A DNA stretch of 17,413 bases, from the NCBI GenBank assembly GCA_964452325.1, contig CAYVLB010000034.1, forward strand, positions 1 through 17,413, read 5' to 3'. Below, piece by piece: positions 8,601-15,194 of the stretch. Under the pieces are notes generated by a model. That model was not told the origin of the DNA and ran no database searches. It saw only the letters and a list, made by a program, of their open reading frames with translations. This stretch comes from JALVCQ01 sp964452325. Lineage in GTDB: Bacteria > Bacteroidota > Bacteroidia > JAADEI01 > JALVCQ01. Positions within the stretch are counted from its first letter, which is position 1. Every line of letters starts with the position of its first letter. Both the position numbers and the translations under genes were made by a program.

Positions 8601-9091
8601 TTGTGAGGGTGGCAGGAGTGGTCCAATCGGTGCGTAAGCGGCGTGATCGGGAGGGTAATCAATATGCCCTTATTATTATTGAGGATATGACAGGCGAAGC
8701 CGAAGTCGCGGTTTTTTCGCAGCTATATCAAACCCACGGGCATTTAATATCCGAAGATCACATCCTGTATGTTGAAGGTACGGTACGGGTGTTTGGTGAT
8801 GGAGAAAGGACACGTTATTCCATTTCTGCTTCGCAACTGATGACGATTGAGAAAGCTTGGGACCGCAAGTCCGCCCTTCGAATATCGATAAAGGCGGCCA
8901 CGGTGACTATGGAAGATATCGAGCACCTTATTGCGATTCTTCGATCATATCCGGGTGACCGAACAGTACGCTTCTTAGTGCATGCCCCGGAAGGTACTTT
9001 GCTTGCTCAAACCAAAGACAGTGTCAGCCTCGTGCCGCCACTTCTTGAACGCTTGACCCGGCTTTCCACCATTACATTTGCAGTCGAATAA
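5606..9091 (+). CDS. dnaE: DNA polymerase III subunit alpha
   Basis: This is the replicative polymerase catalytic subunit, 1161 residues, typical for DnaE. The ATG at 5606 gives the classic start MKNFVHLHVHSHYS; an in-frame TTG 15 bp upstream is less likely. The N-terminal PHP domain keeps an apparently complete metal site: H8, H10, D17, H42, E67, H86, C136, D206 and H208. The polymerase core has GPGRGSAVGS (357-366), catalytic aspartates in PDMDIDF (D400, D402) and KMDFLGL (D560), and the YRPGPM and NKSHAAAYA motifs. After the helix-hairpin-helix region, ANSLFG resembles a clamp-binding motif. An OB fold follows (VAGVVQSVRKRRDREGNQYA). It sits 80 bp after recA and 27 bp before the thioredoxin gene, all on the same strand. 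Confidence 0.97.
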   Translation: MKNFVHLHVHSHYSLLDGAADVVDLIKAAKQHGSPAIALTDHGNMHGVVDFVLAARKAGIKPIIGCEFYLASIDRSRRDRLEKTYHQLLLAYNSTGYQNLIKLSSLAFIEGFYGKPRIDKELLKQYSDGLIATSCCLAAEIPQTILNEGETAAREKLFEWLDIFGPDRFYLEVQRHGLHDEAQQRVNEVLYRWGQELNLKVVATNDVHYLHKEDAEAHDILLSLQTGAKLDDPNRLRFDSDEYYLKSPSEMARQFADHPEVLETALEVADRVDEIHLERDILLPNFPIPSGFESAFDYLRHLTYKGAKHRYDTILPEVEQRIESELDIIRKTGFEGYFLIVQDFIQAARNEGISVGPGRGSAVGSVVSYCLGITNVDPMRYDLLFERFLNPERVSMPDMDIDFEDRRREWVIRYVANKYGRNSVGQIVTYGVMKARSAIRDVGRVLQVPLKQVDRLAKLIPPDHPSNTSILEIPEIQHAYQNGEASIRRLIEMADRLKGVVRHRSKHAAGVIIAPGELMNYIPVWTSGGASRNDPTECEELLSSQYDMRCVEKVGMLKMDFLGLRTLTIVQDALRNIEQRTGRRLDMNSIPLDDSATFALYQRGDTIGTFQFESEGMRTWLRSLKPTTIDDLIALNALYRPGPMDFIPNYVRRKHGQEQVTYPHPLLEPILRPTYGIFVYQEQIMQAAQVAAGFTLGKADILRRAMGKKKADEMARMKEEFLEGAKAKGISQGEAQRIWDMMAKFAEYGFNKSHAAAYAHMAYQTAYLKANYPAEFMAALLSNNMGELSRVYRYIREAQRMNLQLLGPDINESHYSFSVTSDGRLRFGLGAVKNVGEKAVRHIITRREEGGPYRDIYDFVERVDLSIVQRNVMEALAAVGAFDSLATETVPIHRAALIEEDGSVGGEAKSFIARLIDYGKKFQEAHKSVANSLFGAEVIEIQKPPVPKVPPWDIHQVLRKEKEFGGFYFSGHPLNKYAALLPWLTSVSLAEFHQKEGEFVRVAGVVQSVRKRRDREGNQYALIIIEDMTGEAEVAVFSQLYQTHGHLISEDHILYVEGTVRVFGDGERTRYSISASQLMTIEKAWDRKSALRISIKAATVTMEDIEHLIAILRSYPGDRTVRFLVHAPEGTLLAQTKDSVSLVPPLLERLTRLSTITFAVE

Positions 9092-9118
9092 ATTCACCGA
9101 TTAAAAAACCGTAGAAAC

Positions 9119-9442
9119 ATGGTTGCACATACAACAGATGCCGATTTCGAAAAGGACGTCCTCCAAGAGAAAGGACTGGTCATTGTCGATTTCTGGGCAA
9201 CATGGTGTGGTCCTTGCCTGGCCATTGCTCCCATATTAGAAGAAGTGGAAAACGAATATGATGGTCAACTAAAAGTCCTTAAACTTAATGTGGATGAGCA
9301 TCCCAAAACTGCTGTTCAGTACGGTATTCGTTCCATCCCAACGCTCATTTTCTTTAAAGATGGTGTAGTTGTTGAGAAAATGATCGGACTTGTTTCCAAA
9401 GATCGTCTCAAAAAGTCTATTGACGCCCACGTAGTCGGGTGA
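9119..9442 (+). CDS. trxA: Thioredoxin
   Basis: This is a 107-residue cytoplasmic thioredoxin, the usual length for the family. It reduces protein disulfides through the WCGPC active site (residues 29-33, within DFWATWCGPC), with the cis-proline at P74 in SIPTL and the conserved buried Asp24. No signal peptide is present. It starts 27 bp after dnaE and ends in TGA, 10 bp before the DUF58 gene, so it is probably part of the same transcript. Because this small, conserved protein ends at TGA at the expected place, it is good evidence that TGA is a true stop in this genome. A thioredoxin could also serve the thiol-redox genes at 14040-16607, but nothing here links them directly. Confidence 0.95.
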   Translation: MVAHTTDADFEKDVLQEKGLVIVDFWATWCGPCLAIAPILEEVENEYDGQLKVLKLNVDEHPKTAVQYGIRSIPTLIFFKDGVVVEKMIGLVSKDRLKKSIDAHVVG

Positions 9443-9452
9443 TTTTTTTCGA

Positions 9453-10373
9453 ATGAGTTCAACATCCATCATTCCCTTTACGGACGCCCAGCCCTATGGA
9501 AGTATGGAGTTGTGGGCGCGTCGGATGGTGGAAGGGTTTTTAGTGGGACTTCATAAAAGTCCGTATCATGGTTTTTCCGTTGAATTTTCTGAATATCGTC
9601 CGTATCAACCTGGGGATCCCCTCCGTCATATTGATTGGAAGGTGTTGGCACGTACAGACCGTCTCTACCTCAAAAAGTATGAAGATGAGACCAACCTCCG
9701 ATGTCAAATTTTGGTGGATGTTTCTTCTTCGATGTTTTATCCGACATCCCATCCTACGAAGTTTTCCTTTGCGGCATTTATGGCAGCAGCTCTTCTATAC
9801 TTATTGCGTAAACAACGCGATGCTGCGGGTGTGACCCTTTTTGCCGACCAGATCGAGTTTCACCGTATGCCTTCTACCCGTTCTATTCACTATCGGGATC
9901 TTTTTGCTCACCTCGAACATTTTTTGCGTCATCCAACCCGCCGAAAGACGACTCGTTTGATCGACACCTTGCGTGTGATTAATACTCAGCTGCCCAAACG
10001 TGCCATGATTATTGTTTTCTCGGATGCTTTCCTTCCCCGAGAGAATACGGATCTTTTCCTGGATGTGTTTAAATATCTTCATTCCCGCCACCATGATGTA
10101 ATTTTTTTTCATACATTGGCCTATTCCGAAGAAGTAGAATTTGCGTTGGACTCGCCTTACCTTCGGCTGGAGGATCTCGAAACCGGAGAAAGCCTTCACA
10201 TCTCGCCTACTGAAGTGCGGGAAGAGGTCCAGCAATATATGAAATCGTGGATGCATCGCCTGAAGGTGGAGCTGTTGCAATTTGGAGTTGATTATATCCC
10301 AGTGGATATCCGTCAGTCCATTACGCAGGTGTTATTGCCGTTTTTGCAACGACGTAGCCGCCGCATTGGGTAG
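9453..10373 (+). CDS. DUF58 domain-containing protein
   Basis: This 306-residue protein belongs to the DUF58 family, VWA-like proteins usually encoded beside MoxR AAA ATPases. The signature YRPYQPGDPLRHIDWKVLAR (49-68) is followed by TDRLYLKKYEDE and then by a VWA-type strand and metal-site motif, LVDVSSSM (87-94). A second VWA-like strand is AMIIVFSDAF. No membrane segment is visible, so it is probably cytosolic. In many Bacteroidota, DUF58 genes sit in a moxR-DUF58-batABD cluster involved in chaperone-like assembly or aerotolerance. None of those partners is present here; the gene lies between trxA (10-bp gap) and ispE (6-bp gap). Its molecular function is not established. Confidence 0.9.
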   Translation: MSSTSIIPFTDAQPYGSMELWARRMVEGFLVGLHKSPYHGFSVEFSEYRPYQPGDPLRHIDWKVLARTDRLYLKKYEDETNLRCQILVDVSSSMFYPTSHPTKFSFAAFMAAALLYLLRKQRDAAGVTLFADQIEFHRMPSTRSIHYRDLFAHLEHFLRHPTRRKTTRLIDTLRVINTQLPKRAMIIVFSDAFLPRENTDLFLDVFKYLHSRHHDVIFFHTLAYSEEVEFALDSPYLRLEDLETGESLHISPTEVREEVQQYMKSWMHRLKVELLQFGVDYIPVDIRQSITQVLLPFLQRRSRRIG

Positions 10374-10379
10374 CTGCCT

Positions 10380-11195
10380 ATGATAACCTTCCCACATGCC
10401 AAAATCAACTTAGGTCTTTATATCGTCGGGCGCCGTCCAGACGGTTACCATAATATCCTCAGTTGTTTTTATCCGATTCCATTGGCCGATGCTCTGGAAA
10501 TGGTTCCCTCAGATACGACCGATCTGCGATGTGTGAATGCCACGATCGCTCGGAAACAGAATTCGGTGTGGCGGCTCCTGCAGGCAGTGAGGGCATTAGG
10601 GATGTCCCGTTCTTTTCGGTGGTGGCTTCTTAAAGGGATTCCATCGGAAGCAGGACTGGGTGGGGGGTCGGCGGATGCTGCTTTTGCCTTGCGCATGTTA
10701 TGTGAACATACTGATTTGCGCTTGTCGCATCGCCAACAGGTCAGGCTGTTGGCTGCGATTACTGCTGATGGCCCATTTTTTCTTCAAGATCGTCCTGCCA
10801 TTGTAGAAGGGCTGGGCGATCGGGTTACCCCCATTGCCTTGTCGTTGGCCGGATGGCATTTGACGATTATCAAGCCCGATGTTGGCATGCCTACCGCTGA
10901 AGCCTATGCCCGTATTCGTCCTGCACCTTATGCAAAGGAGCAATTGTTGGATATCCTTCGGCGCCCTGTCGAGGAATGGCAAGGATGTTTGGAAAACCGC
11001 TTTGAAGGTGTTGTTTTTGAGAGGTATCCGTATTTGCGGTCGATCAAAGATGGTTTATACCGATTGGGTGCTGTGTATGTAGCGATGTCGGGATCAGGGA
11101 CATCCTTTTTTGCCCTATCGGAAGGTCCGTTAGACCTCCTGCCCGAGTGGGAGCGTTGGAAAGTATGGGGGGGCGATTTGCCATCAATACCATAG
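10380..11195 (+). CDS. ispE: 4-(cytidine 5'-diphospho)-2-C-methyl-D-erythritol kinase
   Basis: This GHMP-family kinase of the MEP (non-mevalonate) isoprenoid pathway phosphorylates CDP-methylerythritol with ATP. Its 271 residues compare with about 283 in E. coli. Diagnostic features are the N-terminal AKINLGL with Lys8, RRPDGYH (18-24), the ATP-binding loop GIPSEAGLGGGSADAA (86-101), ADGPFFL with the catalytic-position Asp130, and the C-terminal MSGSGTSFFAL motif. The GS-A-DAA loop and ADG instead of the common DCP/DVP are minor variants. It starts 6 bp after the DUF58 stop. Its 3' end overlaps the 3' end of the opposing glycosyltransferase gene by 12 bp, leaving no intergenic space for a terminator. 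It implies an MEP-pathway organism. Confidence 0.93.
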   Translation: MITFPHAKINLGLYIVGRRPDGYHNILSCFYPIPLADALEMVPSDTTDLRCVNATIARKQNSVWRLLQAVRALGMSRSFRWWLLKGIPSEAGLGGGSADAAFALRMLCEHTDLRLSHRQQVRLLAAITADGPFFLQDRPAIVEGLGDRVTPIALSLAGWHLTIIKPDVGMPTAEAYARIRPAPYAKEQLLDILRRPVEEWQGCLENRFEGVVFERYPYLRSIKDGLYRLGAVYVAMSGSGTSFFALSEGPLDLLPEWERWKVWGGDLPSIP

Positions 11196-12095
11196 CCGGG
11201 CATCTACGCGCCGTAGATACTCTCTGGCGGCTCCCCGAAAAGGTGTACGCTTGACGTGACGTATCTTGCCCCAGGCGCTTTGCCACATCGAAAGCAAGTT
11301 GTCTAAGCGACGTGTTTTCCATATTACAAAAAGGCTCCACATTAGTATCTGAGAGATTACAAATCGGAAGGGAAAGAACTTCCAAGCCACCACAATCCGA
11401 TTGATGGCTTGGTTGATGTACACTTCTTGGGTGGGACGCCGTCCAGTGGTTGCAGGGTCATGGATGATAAAGAGTCTGCTGGTGTAATGAATTTGATAGC
11501 CTGCCTGAATTACTTTACATGCCAGATCATATTCCTCACCACGATCGGTGATTTCACTGCCATACCCGCCTACTTTTTGAAACAACTTTCGAGGAATTGC
11601 ATGGAGTGACCCCCAAAAAATGTAGGTGTCAAAGGCAGGTTTTCGGAGATACGCTTTCTTTTTGTGCGCAACAATGACTCGGTTAGTAGGTGGCTCGTAG
11701 GCGGGAAAGGCCAGCACGCCCAAATGGGGCAATTCTTTGAAAAGACGATCGATGTGTGTGAAAAAGTTGGGGTCGCGGAAAATGCAATCATCGTCGATGA
11801 ACACCAAAATGTCGCCAGAGGCCTCTTGCGCCAGTCGCTGACGTCCCCGTGTACACCCTTCATTACGTTCGTTGCGTAAAAAGCGAAATGAAATATTGGG
11901 AAATGTTTTCGTCAAACGTTCAAAAGCCTTCCGCCCATCATTTAATGAAACATTGGATGCGTTATCTAACAGAAGGATCTCGATGGGGCCGGCAAATCGA
12001 CGAACAACTCCGCATTCCTTCAAAGATTCTGCCAACCGCCTCAGGTATTGAGGGCGATTGTGTGTAAGAAGTGCCAGCGTAATGCGCGGAGGCAT
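11184..12095 (-). CDS. Family 2 glycosyltransferase
   Basis: This is a 303-residue GT-A fold inverting glycosyltransferase. The ATG at 12095 (MPPRITLALLTHNRP) is preferred to a TTG two codons upstream. The N-terminal nucleotide-binding strand LALLTHNRPQYL is followed by ILLLDNAS (40-47), NEGCTRGRQ, and the metal/sugar-nucleotide DDD motif in VFIDDDC (98-104). GGY precedes the acceptor-side GEEYDLACKVIQAGY (187-200), then HDP (212-214). A hydrophobic stretch at about 241-260 may touch the membrane. The sugar donor and the polymer made (glycan, lipid or protein) cannot be inferred. It is the last gene of the minus-strand cluster, starting 9 bp after fabD, and overlaps ispE tail-to-tail. Its stop is TGA. 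Confidence 0.85.
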   Translation of the reverse strand: MPPRITLALLTHNRPQYLRRLAESLKECGVVRRFAGPIEILLLDNASNVSLNDGRKAFERLTKTFPNISFRFLRNERNEGCTRGRQRLAQEASGDILVFIDDDCIFRDPNFFTHIDRLFKELPHLGVLAFPAYEPPTNRVIVAHKKKAYLRKPAFDTYIFWGSLHAIPRKLFQKVGGYGSEITDRGEEYDLACKVIQAGYQIHYTSRLFIIHDPATTGRRPTQEVYINQAINRIVVAWKFFPFRFVISQILMWSLFVIWKTRRLDNLLSMWQSAWGKIRHVKRTPFRGAAREYLRRVDARLWY

Positions 12096-12104
12096 ATCCA
12101 AGAC

Positions 12105-12989
12105 CTAATCAAGATAGGACCGAATGGGGATGTTACGGTCAATTTTTCGGTTGAGGCCACGTAATACATTACCAGGTCCGGTCTCGACGAATTGTTGAGC
12201 GCCATTGCGAATCATGCTTTGAATGGTGTGTGTCCATCGAACGGGGGAGGTGAGTTGCCGAATCAGATTCGTTCGGATGACTTCGGGGTCGGTAGTTGGT
12301 TCGGCGGTAACGTTTTGATAGATTGGACAAATGGGTGTTGCAAATGGAGTAGATTTGATGGCGCGGGCCAATTGTTTGCGGGCAGGCTCCATTAAAGGTG
12401 AATGGAAGGCTCCTGCCACGTTGAGAATAACTGCTCGGCGTGCACCCCGTGTTTTTAGGATTTCCACCGCGTTTTCGACGGCTTCTATCGTACCGGATAT
12501 GACCACCTGCCCCGGCGCATTGTAATTGGCAGGGACCACATCGGGTCCCACCAATTTGCATACTTCTTCTACCACGTTGTCGGGAAGTCCCAATATTGCT
12601 GCCATCGTTGAAGGGCGTCGTTCACATGCAGCTTGCATTGCGATAGCCCGTTCATATACCAGCTGTAGTCCATTTTCGTCCGAAACCACACCCCCCGCAG
12701 CCAATGCTGAGAACTCTCCCAGCGAATGTCCAGCCAGCATCGACGGCGTGAAGCGTTCGGGGTAGGCTTTAATGAGGGCTAGGGAATGCACGTAAATGGC
12801 AGGTTGGGTGTATCGGGTTTGTTTCAGTTGTTCGGCATCGCCTTCAAACATCACTTTGGTGAGTGGAAACTCCAATATTTCATCGGCACGATTCATCCAT
12901 CGGCGCGCTGCTTCTGACTGTTCGTATAGGTCGCGCCCCATGCCCACAAACTGAGCACCCTGGCCAGGAAATAGATAAGCTGTTGCCAT
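12105..12989 (-). CDS. fabD: Malonyl-CoA:ACP transacylase
   Basis: This enzyme transfers malonyl from CoA to acyl carrier protein and so supplies extender units for type II fatty acid synthesis. It has 294 residues, close to the usual 300-310. Landmarks are the start YLFPGQGAQ (5-13), the nucleophile Ser89 in GHSLGE (87-92), the substrate-carboxylate Arg114 in YER, NYNAPGQVVISG (155-166), the catalytic His196 in AGAFHSPLM, and the C-terminal ETGPGNVLRGL. The start codon lies 3 bp after the folE stop, so the two are probably co-transcribed and perhaps translationally coupled. No other fab gene is visible next to it, which is slightly unusual because fabD often sits with fabH, fabG or acpP. Confidence 0.96.
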   Translation of the reverse strand: MATAYLFPGQGAQFVGMGRDLYEQSEAARRWMNRADEILEFPLTKVMFEGDAEQLKQTRYTQPAIYVHSLALIKAYPERFTPSMLAGHSLGEFSALAAGGVVSDENGLQLVYERAIAMQAACERRPSTMAAILGLPDNVVEEVCKLVGPDVVPANYNAPGQVVISGTIEAVENAVEILKTRGARRAVILNVAGAFHSPLMEPARKQLARAIKSTPFATPICPIYQNVTAEPTTDPEVIRTNLIRQLTSPVRWTHTIQSMIRNGAQQFVETGPGNVLRGLNRKIDRNIPIRSYLD

Positions 12990-12992
12990 ATG

Positions 12993-13580
12993 CTATAATA
13001 GTTTGCTACTAATTAGCTTGATAAACTCTTCACGGGTAGCAATATTTTCAAATGCTCCGGTGAACGCGGATGTTGTGGTTACAGAATTTTGCTTTTGCAC
13101 TCCCCGCATCATCATGCATAGGTGATAGGCCTCGATTACCACTGCCACGCCCAAGGGCTGTAATGTTTCTTGAAGACAATCTCGGATTTGCCATGTGAGG
13201 CGTTCTTGGAGTTGCAGCCGCCGGGCAAAAGCATCTACCATGCGGGGGATTTTGCTAAGTCCCACCACCTTGCCATTAGGGATATATGCCACGTGTGCCT
13301 TGCCGAAAAAGGGGAGCATATGGTGTTCGCACATGGAATAAATTTCAATATTCTTTACAATCACCATTTCCGAATAGGCTTCCTCAAAAAGTGCCGATTG
13401 GATGATCCCTGCCGGGTTTTCACGATATCCTTTCAATATAAATCCCAATGCTTGTGCCACGCGTTGTGGTGTATCCCGCAGACCTTCCCGATGTGGATCT
13501 TCACCGATGAGTTCTAATATGTCCCGAACCCGTTGGCTCAGCTGGTCCAATGGTAAGTTCAATTTATTCTTCTGGTCCAT
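12993..13580 (-). CDS. folE: GTP cyclohydrolase I
   Basis: This enzyme converts GTP to 7,8-dihydroneopterin triphosphate, the entry to folate, biopterin and queuosine synthesis. The protein has 195 residues. It shows the type I signature: zinc ligands Cys84 and His87 in CEHHMLPFFG (84-93), the third ligand Cys155 in HLCMMMRGV, GLSKIPR (107-113), and the closing QNSVTTTSAFTG. GEDPHREGL and DTPQRVA are the usual N-terminal landmarks. Its start overlaps the end of the PTPS gene by 17 bp in a different frame, which points to coupled expression of two consecutive pterin steps. It is followed 3 bp later by fabD. Confidence 0.97.
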   Translation of the reverse strand: MDQKNKLNLPLDQLSQRVRDILELIGEDPHREGLRDTPQRVAQALGFILKGYRENPAGIIQSALFEEAYSEMVIVKNIEIYSMCEHHMLPFFGKAHVAYIPNGKVVGLSKIPRMVDAFARRLQLQERLTWQIRDCLQETLQPLGVAVVIEAYHLCMMMRGVQKQNSVTTTSAFTGAFENIATREEFIKLISSKLL

Positions 13581-13986
13581 AATATTCGACGATATTGTTC
13601 TCAGTTTCGTAGAGAACTACCTTGTATAGCATGCCCTGGGGAAAGTGGGGAGCCAGCTGTTCCCAAAAAGCCACTGCCAAGTTTTCAGCAGTGGGGTTAA
13701 TACCTTTCAAAAAAGGGACGTCAAGGTTGAGGTTCTTATGATCGACGCGATCGATAATCTGGGTATTGATAATGTGCTTGAGGTCTTTGAAGTCCATTAC
13801 CATTCCTGTTTCGGGATCAATTTCGGCTCGTAAAGTGACCCACAAGTAAAAATTGTGCCCGTGATAATTGGGGCTAGCACATTTACCAAATACCTCCTGA
13901 TTTTTTTCTGGCGACCATTTCGGATTTTCCAGCCGATGGGCCGCAGAGAAATGGGTCTTCCGCGTGATGTATACATAGCGCGCCAT
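13564..13986 (-). CDS. 6-pyruvoyl-tetrahydropterin synthase / QueD family protein
   Basis: This 140-residue PTPS-fold protein acts on dihydroneopterin triphosphate, the FolE product. The start is ATG at 13986 (MARYVYITRKTHFSAAHRL); a GTG 15 bp further upstream is possible but less natural. Zinc histidines are H17 (FSAAHRL) and H42 and H44 (NYHGHNF); the catalytic Cys36 lies in GKCASP. The Cys-x5-HGH spacing, DRVDHKNLNLDVPFL and YETENNIVEY resemble eukaryotic PTPS (PTPS-II) more than E. coli QueD, which has Cys-x3-HGH. It could therefore make 6-pyruvoyl-tetrahydropterin, or 6-carboxytetrahydropterin for queuosine; no queC, queE or sepiapterin reductase gene is nearby to decide. It is first in the minus-strand cluster, 28 nt after a -7 motif, and overlaps folE by 17 bp. 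Confidence 0.92.
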   Translation of the reverse strand: MARYVYITRKTHFSAAHRLENPKWSPEKNQEVFGKCASPNYHGHNFYLWVTLRAEIDPETGMVMDFKDLKHIINTQIIDRVDHKNLNLDVPFLKGINPTAENLAVAFWEQLAPHFPQGMLYKVVLYETENNIVEYYGPEE

Positions 13987-14014
13987 TGCAGTATTGAGCA
14001 CTTTTGGGGTGGGG

Positions 14015-14022
14015 CAAACTTA
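14015..14022 (-). promoter_or_regulatory. Bacteroidota -7 promoter motif, PTPS-folE-fabD-GT2 cluster
   Basis: On the minus strand this reads TAAGTTTG, an exact TAnnTTTG match, 28 nt upstream of the PTPS ATG and within the 53-bp gap after ypdA. A TTG at ideal -33 spacing is not seen. Confidence 0.45.
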
Positions 14023-14039
14023 CCGCAAGGTTATTTTAG

Positions 14040-15014
14040 TTAATCGGATTTCGATGCCCGACGCCGCACAATATCAGCAATGATCAACTCTCCATGGTGG
14101 CGTGTATTCTCAATAAAAAGCTGGTTGGTGCGAAGCCCACCCAATATGGACCCTGCTAAGTATATTCCAGGAACATTACTTTCCAACGTATGCGGGTTAT
14201 GGCTGGGAACCCAATCTGGTCCCTCCCACTTCACCCCCACCTTTTCTAAGAACGAATAGTCTGGCCGATACCCAATAAGGGCCAGTACCCAATGAGCGGC
14301 AAGGCGTTGACGACCCTGAGGCGTTGTGATCTCTACCGCGTCAGGGAAAATGCGGTGAATGTGGCTTCGAAAAAAGGCTTGTATGGCCCCTTCGTTAATG
14401 CGGTTTTGAATATCCGGAAGCAACCAATACTTAACACTTTTATGAAAATCGGAATCCCGAATTACCATCGTTACCTTGGCTCCACGCTGCCAACATTCAA
14501 GCGCTGCCTGGACTGCTGAGTTACCTGCCCCCACAATAACCACGTTTTGACGATAAAAAGGATAGGGCGAATGATAGTAATGCAATACATGCGGCAGTTG
14601 TTCTCCTTCCACACCTAACTGGTTGGGTGTGTCGTAGAAGCCGGTGGCTAATACCACAGCTTGGGTCAGATAACTTCCCTTATCGGTGTGTACGTGCAAC
14701 AAGGGCCACTGTCCCTCAACAGAGATGACCCTTTCGTATAAGTGAATTGGCAATTGGTAATGATCGGCTACTTTCCGATAATATTCTAGGGCTTCTTGTC
14801 GGGTCGGCCGTCGATGCGGGCTAGGGAACGGTACCTTGCCAATCTCCAGCCGATCGGATGAAGAGAAAAAGACCATAAATTCCGGGAATCGATGAATGGA
14901 ATGTACCAGCCCCCCTTTGTCAATTAGCAGGAATTGCAGACCGTGATCGTGAGCAGCGATACTTACTGCCAACCCTGCTGGGCCAGCTCCCACAATGATA
15001 ACGTCGTATCTCAT
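14040..15014 (-). CDS. ypdA: YpdA family bacillithiol disulfide reductase
   Basis: This is a 324-residue two-dinucleotide-binding flavoprotein. The start is ATG at 15014 (MRYDVIIVGAGPAGLA); a GTG three codons upstream is less likely. It has the FAD motif GAGPAG (9-14), IDKGGLVHSI (31-40), the characteristic FFSSSDRLEIG (49-59) and RRPTRQEALEYYR (68-80), an NADPH motif GAGNSA (162-167), and the C-terminal GIYLAGSILGG. There is no CxxC redox pair, which separates it from thioredoxin reductase and fits YpdA/Bdr, which reduces bacillithiol disulfide using NADPH in bacillithiol-producing bacteria. It is transcribed alone, divergent from the persulfide dioxygenase-like gene, with a 180-bp gap between the two starts. 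That pairing supports a thiol/persulfide role. No clear -7 motif for it was found in the gap. Confidence 0.88.
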   Translation of the reverse strand: MRYDVIIVGAGPAGLAVSIAAHDHGLQFLLIDKGGLVHSIHRFPEFMVFFSSSDRLEIGKVPFPSPHRRPTRQEALEYYRKVADHYQLPIHLYERVISVEGQWPLLHVHTDKGSYLTQAVVLATGFYDTPNQLGVEGEQLPHVLHYYHSPYPFYRQNVVIVGAGNSAVQAALECWQRGAKVTMVIRDSDFHKSVKYWLLPDIQNRINEGAIQAFFRSHIHRIFPDAVEITTPQGRQRLAAHWVLALIGYRPDYSFLEKVGVKWEGPDWVPSHNPHTLESNVPGIYLAGSILGGLRTNQLFIENTRHHGELIIADIVRRRASKSD

Positions 15015-15128
15015 ACGTTCCACAAAAAAAATTAAAGCGACCTCAAAGAATTCACCTGTATTTTCTCAATCCCTTCCTCGGCAGGTATTACCTCGCGTAT
15101 TCTAAATTATGAATTTCAATGATTAGTG

Positions 15129-15136
15129 TATTTTTG
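15129..15136 (+). promoter_or_regulatory. Bacteroidota -7 promoter motif, persulfide dioxygenase-like gene
   Basis: TATTTTTG fits TAnnTTTG and lies 58 nt upstream of the ATG at 15195, which would give a 5' leader of about 50 nt. The match sits in AT-rich DNA, so chance is a real possibility. Confidence 0.3.
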
Positions 15137-15159
15137 CCCATGAAATGACGAATTGATTA

Positions 15160-15174
15160 TTGGTTGTCTACCAA
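15160..15174. promoter_or_regulatory. Short inverted repeat TTGGT-N5-ACCAA
   Basis: This is a perfect 5-bp inverted repeat with a 5-nt spacer, between the -7 motif (15129-15136) and the start codon at 15195. It could be a repressor half-site pair or a small hairpin in the leader, but its size allows chance occurrence. Confidence 0.2.
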
Positions 15175-15194
15175 ACAGTCTAAATAATGAAACC

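Noticed and set aside
15153..15194. Upstream TTG start for the CstB-like gene
   Set aside because: Family proteins begin at the MKVEQLYTGCL-type N-terminus, matching the ATG at 15195.
15015..15194. Small RNA or riboswitch in the ypdA/CstB-like gap
   Set aside because: Only a 5-bp inverted repeat and other minor ones are visible; nothing resembles a known riboswitch core.
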